DNA of 5,329 nucleotides, taken from FEN-1297 sp046705645 (lineage in GTDB: Bacteria; Bacteroidota; Ignavibacteria; Ignavibacteriales; Ignavibacteriaceae). Both the position numbers and the translations under genes were made by a program. The DNA lies in contig JBJKQE010000238.1 in NCBI GenBank assembly GCA_046705645.1, forward strand, positions 1-5,329. Reading direction: 5' to 3'. This document shows, one piece after another, positions 1-4,772 of the stretch (within the stretch, counting starts at the first letter, position 1; each line of letters opens with the position of its first letter). Below the pieces are notes generated by a model, which saw only the letters and a list, made by a program, of their open reading frames with translations, was not told the origin of the DNA and searched no databases.

Positions 1-12
1 AAGAAGTGCCAT
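1..12 (-). CDS. flgE: Probable FlgE hook protein, first four codons only
   Basis: Positions 12-1 on the minus strand read ATG GCA CTT CTT (M-A-L-L) and continue off the left edge. A perfect AGGAGG (23-18) lies 5 nt before the ATG, so a gene certainly seems to start here. Hook proteins commonly begin M-(A)-L-L/M-x-S-L-(F/Y)-(T/S)-G-V-S-G, and flgE is the usual gene after flgD and the TIGR02530 gene. The identification therefore rests on context plus four residues. Another axial-family protein such as FlgF/FlgG-like is possible. Confidence 0.65.
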
Positions 13-17
13 TTTAA

Positions 18-23
18 CCTCCT
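18..23 (-). promoter_or_regulatory. Strong ribosome binding site of the flgE-like gene
   Basis: AGGAGG followed by TTAAA and ATG, a 5-nt spacing. It is a full anti-Shine-Dalgarno match in an A-rich, probably unstructured stretch just after the second hairpin, and it is the main support for calling a gene start at position 12. Confidence 0.85.
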
Positions 24-41
24 AAGATTTTTATTGTTAGT

Positions 42-71
42 TGATTCGACTTCAGTCAGTCGGTCGAATCA
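42..71 (-). repeat. Hairpin 2: 9-bp perfect stem (TGATTCGAC/GTCGAATCA)
   Basis: The arms at 42-50 and 63-71 are exact reverse complements around a 12-base loop that contains AGTC-type tetranucleotide copies (54-65). A competing shorter pairing, CGACT (47-51) with AGTCG (58-62), is possible. On the transcribed strand the stem is followed by AACTAACAATAAAAATC, with no T run, and then by the Shine-Dalgarno of the flgE-like gene. The site itself is left unpaired. A 5' stabiliser of the downstream message or a repeat element are the best guesses. Confidence 0.75.
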
Positions 72-72
72 G

Positions 73-99
73 CAGAGCGTCCTAAAAGGTCCCGCTCTG
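73..99 (-). repeat. Hairpin 1: 7-bp perfect stem (CAGAGCG/CGCTCTG)
   Basis: The arms at 73-79 and 93-99 are exact reverse complements. Inside, CCT (81-83) and AGG (87-89) can add a 3-bp upper stem over an AAA (TTT on the minus strand) loop. It starts about 17 bases after the stop of the TIGR02530-type gene in the direction of transcription. It resembles a terminator stem, but on the transcribed strand it is followed directly by the second hairpin and has no T run, so a simple intrinsic terminator is not supported. It may stabilise mRNA, mark a processing site, or be a copy of a short dispersed palindromic repeat. Confidence 0.75.
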
Positions 100-115
100 A
101 TTATTTAATTAATTT

Positions 116-493
116 TTATTGTGCAAATACTACACTGTCAATATTTGTAAAAATATTATCGTTGCTTTCTCCTACAGGAAGAGCAGTTACAACTGTCCTG
201 TTGGGTATATTTACCACGAATGCCGTATTGTTCATCATTACAAGAGAATCTTTCGATCCTTTAGATTCGGCTTTTTGAACTGCATTCTGGATTTTATTGA
301 TTTCAGTATCACTAAGTTGTATGTTCCGGTTTTCCAATCTTTTTAAAGCATGGTTTGAAAACTTTACTTTTTCCAGTTCCTGCTGAAAAATTGAGTTAAA
401 GTCCTCAATATTTCCTTTAACTTTAGACGGGCCGAAATCCTGCTGCTGATTTATTGGAATAAACGGAACGCTTATGCCATTTATTTCAGCCAT
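116..493 (-). CDS. TIGR02530-type flagellar operon protein
   Basis: A 125-residue soluble protein of the family annotated as 'flagellar operon protein' (TIGR02530), usually encoded between flgD and flgE and without an assigned biochemical function. Recognisable family features: a disordered N-terminus (1-28), a short helix with FNSIFQQEL (32-40), the most conserved block VKFSNHALKRLENRNIQLS (43-61), a helix INKIQNAVQKAESKG (65-79), the strand pair SLVMMNNTAFVVNIPNRTVVTAL (83-105) and the ending NIFTNIDSVVF (113-123). There is no signal peptide, membrane segment or Cys. The ATG at 493 has AGGAGG (505-500) 6 nt upstream, and its last base overlaps the flgD stop. The position next to cap and hook genes suggests a job in hook assembly or export, for example as a chaperone or minor hook-associated protein; that is inference. 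The family assignment is from pattern memory, without a profile search. Confidence 0.88.
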   Translation of the reverse strand: MAEINGISVPFIPINQQQDFGPSKVKGNIEDFNSIFQQELEKVKFSNHALKRLENRNIQLSDTEINKIQNAVQKAESKGSKDSLVMMNNTAFVVNIPNRTVVTALPVGESNDNIFTNIDSVVFAQ

Positions 494-499
494 TACTTA

Positions 500-505
500 C
501 CTCCT
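500..505 (-). promoter_or_regulatory. Ribosome binding site of the TIGR02530-type gene, overlapping the flgD stop
   Basis: AGGAGG, then TAAGTA and ATG at 493. The first A of the site is the last base of the flgD TAA stop (507-505). A ribosome finishing flgD therefore sits on the next gene's initiation site, which favours coupling or re-initiation. Confidence 0.85.
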
Positions 506-1197
506 TAATTAGATCCATTTACAATTTCGGAAATATCCGATAGATTATATTCGGCATTATCTACCAAAAGTTTAGTACCAGAGGTTGTGTACTCAACACC
601 GGTAATTGTACCATACTTAAATATACCCGGCGTCATGTCTGCGCCAGAAGTCGTTTTAGCATCTACTTCAAAAGTATAATTACCTTCAGGTACCTTATTT
701 CCGCTATTATCCGTAAAATCCCATGAAATTTTATTATCACCGGACCCGGTTGGTAAACCATCCATTGTCTTCACGAGAGTACCGTTTGAATCATAAATAT
801 TGATTGTTGCGGAAGAAGCATCCGAAGCCAGATTATAACCAAGTTGAATTGAATTTTGACCGTTGTATGTTATATCCTGCCCGCTTACCTTTACATCTTT
901 TCCTATAAGGGTAGCAGCCATTGTGTTATTGATTGATTGTGCCAATGAATAATTAGCGTTTATACTTTGAGTCATAGAATCATTCAAATTCTGTAATTCT
1001 TGTAACGAACTGAATTGCGCCAATTGAGATGCAAACTGGGTTCCATCCATAGGATTGAGCGGATCCTGGTTTTTCATTTGCGCAATCAGCAGCGTCATAA
1101 AATCATTTTCTCCAAGCGTGTCATTTGCCTGGGTAGTAGTTGATGCTGTGCTTGATGTTGTTGATGCGGCAGTTGTACTGCCAACAGTATTTACCAT
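505..1197 (-). CDS. flgD: FlgD, hook cap / hook assembly scaffold
   Basis: A 230-residue FlgD of normal size. FlgD is exported early and caps the distal end of the growing hook so that FlgE subunits fold into place; it is later replaced by FlgK. Visible parts: a Ser/Thr/Ala-rich low-complexity leader (about 6-24); the FlgD N-terminal signature at 28-73 with FMTLLIAQMKNQDPLNPMD and QFASQLAQFSSLQELQNLN; an Ig-like domain at about 105-182 (SATINIYDSNGTLVKTM, ISWDFTDNSGNKVPEGNYTF); and a tudor-like barrel completed by the C-terminal part (YGTITGVEYTTSGTKLL and YNLSDISEIV, about 195-226). FMTLL at 33-37 corresponds to the hydrophobic gate-recognition segment described for early flagellar substrates. 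The start at 1197 is fixed by a strong AGGAGG (1209-1204) 6 nt upstream, which overlaps the fliK TAG stop. The downstream neighbour also begins right at its stop codon, so the genes form one transcription unit. Confidence 0.97.
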   Translation of the reverse strand: MVNTVGSTTAASTTSSTASTTTQANDTLGENDFMTLLIAQMKNQDPLNPMDGTQFASQLAQFSSLQELQNLNDSMTQSINANYSLAQSINNTMAATLIGKDVKVSGQDITYNGQNSIQLGYNLASDASSATINIYDSNGTLVKTMDGLPTGSGDNKISWDFTDNSGNKVPEGNYTFEVDAKTTSGADMTPGIFKYGTITGVEYTTSGTKLLVDNAEYNLSDISEIVNGSN

Positions 1198-1203
1198 AAA
1201 TGT

Positions 1204-1209
1204 CCTCCT
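1204..1209 (-). promoter_or_regulatory. Ribosome binding site of flgD, overlapping the fliK stop
   Basis: AGGAGG, then ACATTT and ATG at 1197. Its first two bases are the AG of the fliK TAG stop (1210-1208). It fixes the flgD start and shows the same stop/Shine-Dalgarno overlap as the next junction downstream. Confidence 0.85.
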
Positions 1210-3727
1210 ATATTAAATATTCATAAGTGTTATAACCCATACTTTTCTTAGAAGATTCTACACTTTGTGCAGAATCGATTTTCTTATTATAAAAAGTATG
1301 ATTTGTTTTTTTCTTCTGGACAAATGATTTATTCGATTTTGCTTCACCTCCTGAAATTGAGACCGATATATTACTTAATTGAAGACCGCTTTGAGTAAGA
1401 GATTGTTTTAAGTTATCGATATTAGTTTGAACCACTTGTTTTACCGATTCGTTTTCAACTTCTATATTTGTATGAACAACCTTATCTATAACCTCTACAG
1501 AAACTTTAACTTTTCCCAGGTCGTCGGGTTTTAATTTCAATTCTATGCTTTTTGATGTTCCCTGTCCCACAAAACGGGAAATTTCAGTAATGAGATCCGA
1601 TGCCTGGATCGTTTTATATAGGTCGTGGAATTGCTGTACGTTTTGATCAACCATATTATTTTTAATAGCATTTTGCTTGTCAGAATTCAAAGCTTGTGAA
1701 GACGAATATGCAGCATCACCAAATTGTTTTTTCCATGCGTCGGAACTTTTTCCGTTATCTTTTCCTGAAGTATTCACATTTGTACTGATAACAGTATCGG
1801 TTTTTCCGGTTGAAGACGTTTGAGCAGTGATTTTTCCGCTGTTTCCAGATTTATTCTCGGAATCGTCATTTGAGGACTGCTTAGATGCCATTACGGAACC
1901 GGCCAACTTATCATTAGGATTAAACTGTAATTTAGCGGTGTCATTTGCCGGTATGGAACTTTTTGTTTCATCCGTACTTATTATTTCTTTACTTTTTAAG
2001 TAATTGCCATCAGCGGCTGCAGATATAATACCACTGTTAACTTTTGATTGTACACTTATTTCTTTTAGTATTTCAGAGGGCGGATTCTTTATCGATGCAT
2101 TAATTAAATTTAGATCTTTTGAATCAGCAACCTTGTTCTTAATTTCTATTGGAGATAAATCATTGTTTGTATCTGTATTTTGAAGCTGATTATTATCTTT
2201 TATTGTATTAGTGTTCTTATAATTTTTATTAATAAAGTGCTGAACAAATTTTTGATTGTTTAAATCCGGAATAAAATTATTCGCGTTCGTCTTAAAATTC
2301 CGATTTGACGGATCTGAAAATAATTCAGGATTATATACTGGGAAAGCATCTCCAACCGCGGTAACATTTTTATTCTGAAAATAATTTTTTATTAGTGAAC
2401 CGGAATTAGCATTCGCATCTCCGGCATTTTGCTGATTGCTTTTTGCAACAGCATTATTCAAGTTGGATAATACCTCCGGCTTGGAGCTATTTAATGCAGA
2501 ACCGGCTTGGTTTTTTATATCCAAGTCGGATAAAAATTGCTTAAGATCTTGAATGTTTGTTAATGAAGTGTCTTTATTTCCGGATGAAGCGGTAATAGTA
2601 TAATTTTCGTCTGATTCAGACTTAATCTGAATAATTTGAGAGTTTATGATATTCGCTTCCTGATCTACTGTTTTTGATTGAACCGATTCCGCATTTACTT
2701 TTTCTTCAGAAACTTCAGCATGATTATTTAAAATCTCGGATATTGATGAGGGTGAATTTTCAATTTCTGTTAATTTGCTTTCATTGCTTTTAACTTCATT
2801 TAAAGAGGAGGCTAGTAAAACATGATTATCTGCATTTTCTACAGATGATACAGCTTGATATTTCAAACTTCCATTGGAAATTCCGTCTAATAAATCATTA
2901 ATAAATTTACCGGGCGATGTATTTCCTATACTTTGGTTAAAAGCCTGGAAACTATTTTTTCCGGAAGTTGTTTTTAATTCTAATGCTTCCTTGGAATTTG
3001 GGTCTATTGAGCCGTTATTATTAGAAATTTCAATTTGCACCGGCTGATCCTGAAAATTAAAATTAAGCACAACCGGTTTATTTGATTGTAATATGCCTAA
3101 TATAACCTGGTTAAGATTTACGGCACCTGGTACTGTTGATTTACTATCCTTATTTGTTTTTTTGTTTTCAGAGTCTAGCGCATCTGATGAAACTTCGATT
3201 TTACCTTCGGAATTAACTTTTAAAAATGAAGGATTCTTTTCATTAAATACTGTTTGTAGACCGGCAATAACTGATAGATCCTGATTATCCGGCATATTTG
3301 GATCCGCCATATTAGCTGCTTGCGATGAAATGCCTTTTACATTATTAAGAACAAAACCGAAACCCGAAAGTTGATTAAATAAATCGTTTAAGAAATTTTG
3401 AAGATTTGTTGCTGAAACGGTGTTTATATTACCGGAATTATTGGCAACCGGAGTGTTTATCGAAGTTTGTTCAGCGGTAATATCTGAAGTACTGGTGATC
3501 TTATCTGAAACATTTGCAGCTTTATCTAATATATCCTTAAAAATATTTGAATCCGTATTTGCAGAAACCGCGTTAAAATTTGAATTGCTTGACTCGTTTT
3601 GATTTGTTCCTACTATACGAATGATGTCCGAAAATAAATAATTCGGCTTATTATTTTTAATTAATTTAGGTATGCCAAGGATATCCGGTAAATTACCGGC
3701 ATTTGTTAAGAGTGAATTAAATTGCAT
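1208..3727 (-). CDS. fliK: FliK, flagellar hook-length control protein (unusually long)
   Basis: An 839-residue, Asn/Ser/Asp/Lys-rich protein whose conserved part is the C-terminal Flg_hook domain at about 711-794. That part contains the hallmark ELKLKPDDLGKVKVSVEV strand, then helices SVKQVVQTNIDNLKQSLTQ and SGLQLSNISVSIS. FliK is a type III-secreted molecular ruler: the N-terminal half interacts with hook cap and hook, and the C-terminal domain meets FlhB to switch export from rod/hook to filament substrates. The N-terminal ~710 residues look largely disordered, with short hydrophobic islands and no Cys. Salmonella FliK is 405 residues, so this is about twice as long. A basic 45-residue tail with VQKKKTNHTFYNKK follows the domain. 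The ATG at 3727 is 1 bp after the motE-like stop, with only a weak GAGAG (3741-3737) upstream, suggesting coupled translation. The next gene is flgD, as in many operons. The frame is intact throughout. Confidence 0.93.
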   Translation of the reverse strand: MQFNSLLTNAGNLPDILGIPKLIKNNKPNYLFSDIIRIVGTNQNESSNSNFNAVSANTDSNIFKDILDKAANVSDKITSTSDITAEQTSINTPVANNSGNINTVSATNLQNFLNDLFNQLSGFGFVLNNVKGISSQAANMADPNMPDNQDLSVIAGLQTVFNEKNPSFLKVNSEGKIEVSSDALDSENKKTNKDSKSTVPGAVNLNQVILGILQSNKPVVLNFNFQDQPVQIEISNNNGSIDPNSKEALELKTTSGKNSFQAFNQSIGNTSPGKFINDLLDGISNGSLKYQAVSSVENADNHVLLASSLNEVKSNESKLTEIENSPSSISEILNNHAEVSEEKVNAESVQSKTVDQEANIINSQIIQIKSESDENYTITASSGNKDTSLTNIQDLKQFLSDLDIKNQAGSALNSSKPEVLSNLNNAVAKSNQQNAGDANANSGSLIKNYFQNKNVTAVGDAFPVYNPELFSDPSNRNFKTNANNFIPDLNNQKFVQHFINKNYKNTNTIKDNNQLQNTDTNNDLSPIEIKNKVADSKDLNLINASIKNPPSEILKEISVQSKVNSGIISAAADGNYLKSKEIISTDETKSSIPANDTAKLQFNPNDKLAGSVMASKQSSNDDSENKSGNSGKITAQTSSTGKTDTVISTNVNTSGKDNGKSSDAWKKQFGDAAYSSSQALNSDKQNAIKNNMVDQNVQQFHDLYKTIQASDLITEISRFVGQGTSKSIELKLKPDDLGKVKVSVEVIDKVVHTNIEVENESVKQVVQTNIDNLKQSLTQSGLQLSNISVSISGGEAKSNKSFVQKKKTNHTFYNKKIDSAQSVESSKKSMGYNTYEYLI

Positions 3728-3728
3728 A

Positions 3729-4331
3729 TTATTTTGCTCTCGTTATTCTATTTGCCGTTTCAGGATTAAATTGAGATAGAATTTCAGCTGCATTTTTCTT
3801 TCTCATAGAATAAATAATATCTCTAGCAACATTATCGGAATAACTTCCAATAATTTTAGCTGCTTTATCCGGGTCCATCGATTCGTATAATTTTGAGGTT
3901 TTTTCCACCCATGCATTATATGCACTATCGGCTTTGGAATTTACCTCATCCGTTGTCATCTTTTTCTCTTCATTTTGCTTTTTTAATTTTTCACTTGTTT
4001 GCAGCAATGCCATTTTCAAACTTTTTAAACTATCCATAAGTGAAGTATTATCCGTTTCGTGGGTATAAACTGTATCGGTCTTTTTATCTACCATAAGAAC
4101 TTTAAGTGAATCGAAGATTTCTTGTTTGAATTCATTCTGAAAAAAGTTTTTTAATTCAGCAAACTGAACGTTGCCGGAACTTTGAGAAGATATTTTAACG
4201 GTTTTCTTTTTAACGGGGGAAAAATCGAATAAGAAAATATTCTTATAATGTGAATTTATAAAAATAATTATGCCTGTAACCAGCAAAAATGCTATAACAA
4301 ATGATACAATATATATTATTTTAGCTTTCAC
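3729..4331 (-). CDS. MotE/YlxF-like membrane protein with C-terminal MgtE_N-type domain
   Basis: A 200-residue protein starting at GTG (4331-4329); the start shares the GTGA overlap with the fliJ stop, which strongly supports it. Residues 5-26 form one hydrophobic helix (IIYIVSFVIAFLLVTGIIIF) after a short basic MKAK, so a signal-anchor with the rest on the outer side of the inner membrane is likely. A polar linker follows, then a probable coiled coil at about 96-125 (SLKSLKMALLQTSEKLKKQN). Residues 147-197 match the MgtE N-terminal / FliG-like helical repeat fold used in COG3334: LYESMDPDKAAKII, DIIYSMRKKNAAEIL, FNPETANRITR. COG3334 includes MotE of alpha-proteobacteria, a periplasmic chaperone for MotC, and YlxF of Bacillus, which sits at this same spot between fliJ and fliK. 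A role in stator or motor assembly is inferred from the family. No MotC partner is visible, so no gene symbol is given. A weak AAGG (4343-4340) precedes the start. Confidence 0.85.
   Translation of the reverse strand: MKAKIIYIVSFVIAFLLVTGIIIFINSHYKNIFLFDFSPVKKKTVKISSQSSGNVQFAELKNFFQNEFKQEIFDSLKVLMVDKKTDTVYTHETDNTSLMDSLKSLKMALLQTSEKLKKQNEEKKMTTDEVNSKADSAYNAWVEKTSKLYESMDPDKAAKIIGSYSDNVARDIIYSMRKKNAAEILSQFNPETANRITRAK
4328..4331 (-). other. GTGA start/stop overlap between the MotE-like gene and fliJ
   Basis: The GTG start of the MotE-like gene and the TGA stop of fliJ share four bases. Only a weak AAGG (4343-4340) with 8-nt spacing is present, so translation probably depends on ribosomes arriving from fliJ. 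Confidence 0.85.
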
Positions 4332-4765
4332 TTATTTTGCCTTACAAACTTTTGAGTTGCCAATTCATCTATTACTTGCATGTCAAGATGGTTTTGTTCA
4401 TTCCTAAAATTTTCACTGTAATTATCTTCCAAAGTTTCGAAGATCGTGTGTTCTTTGCTTTTCTGAATAAGCTCGGACATTTTTATTTTTCTTTTTTCTT
4501 TCAATTTGTTTATTTGGTTAAGAATTGAGGTCCTTTCTTTTTCCAAACAGAATTCATAACCTTTTTTAAATTTCAATTCACCGGCTAAAACATTCTTATG
4601 AACCGGAGCGTTTCTGCTGGCAATTACTTCATTTGTTAATTTATCATACTCAAACATCAGTTTATCAATTTGTATTTCTATAACCGCAACTTCTTTTTGC
4701 ACTTTTTTTTCAAGTGTTTCTTTTACCTTTTTAATTGCTTCAAATTTATAAACAAATTTAGCCAT
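4328..4765 (-). CDS. fliJ: FliJ, flagellar export stalk/chaperone protein
   Basis: A 145-residue, highly charged, almost entirely helical protein with no membrane segment, the size and composition of FliJ. In known systems FliJ is a two-helix coiled coil that inserts into the FliI hexamer like the F1 gamma subunit, contacts FlhA and cycles export chaperones. What is visible: the N-terminal FVYKFEAIKKVKE opening (FliJ proteins start with an aromatic-rich segment followed by a long helix), heptad-like Leu/Ile spacing at about residues 10-50 and 73-110, a break near NAPVHKN (52-58), and a C-terminal DELATQKFVRQ segment resembling the family's conserved DE.A...F.R ending. It lies directly after fliI, as in most flagellar operons. 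The ATG at 4765 has only a short AGGT (4774-4771), overlapping the fliI stop, so coupling to fliI translation is likely. It ends in a GTGA overlap with the next gene. FliJ diverges quickly in sequence, so the call rests partly on position. An A8 run lies at codons 19-21. Confidence 0.9.
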   Translation of the reverse strand: MAKFVYKFEAIKKVKETLEKKVQKEVAVIEIQIDKLMFEYDKLTNEVIASRNAPVHKNVLAGELKFKKGYEFCLEKERTSILNQINKLKEKRKIKMSELIQKSKEHTIFETLEDNYSENFRNEQNHLDMQVIDELATQKFVRQNK

Positions 4766-4772
4766 AGCTTAC

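Noticed and set aside
1..11. TGGCAC on the minus strand as half of a sigma-54 promoter
   Set aside because: It lies at the start codon of the flgE-like gene (ATGGCAC), the second half would be outside the window, and such a position makes no sense for transcribing that gene.
13..115. A separate flgE promoter in the gap
   Set aside because: I could not find a convincing -35/-10 pair or a sigma-28-type GCCGATAA box on the minus strand. The AT-rich parts flanking the hairpins are too unspecific.
73..120. Hairpin 1 plus the following T-rich stretch as an intrinsic terminator on the plus strand
   Set aside because: The plus strand does show a stem followed by a T-rich run, but no plus-strand gene precedes it. 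On the transcribed minus strand there is no T tract after either stem.
119..346. Plus-strand open frame of 75 codons
   Set aside because: It lies entirely antisense inside the TIGR02530-type gene, has no ribosome site, and its product has no recognisable domain.
3093..3284. Plus-strand open frame of 63 codons inside fliK
   Set aside because: It is an antisense shadow of an intact fliK frame, with no start signal and a composition explained by the complement of fliK codons.
3420..3602. Plus-strand hydrophobic open frame of 60 codons inside fliK
   Set aside because: Apparent hydrophobicity is what the complement of Asn/Ser/Asp/Lys codons gives. No ribosome site or promoter is visible.
4337..4528. 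Plus-strand Phe-rich open frame inside fliJ
   Set aside because: It is the complement of Lys/Glu-rich fliJ codons, which produces Phe/Leu-rich shadows, and it has no initiation signal.
4700..4716. CACTT/AAGTG inverted repeat around the A8 tract in fliJ
   Set aside because: A 5-bp stem within coding sequence is weak and expected by chance in sequence of this composition.
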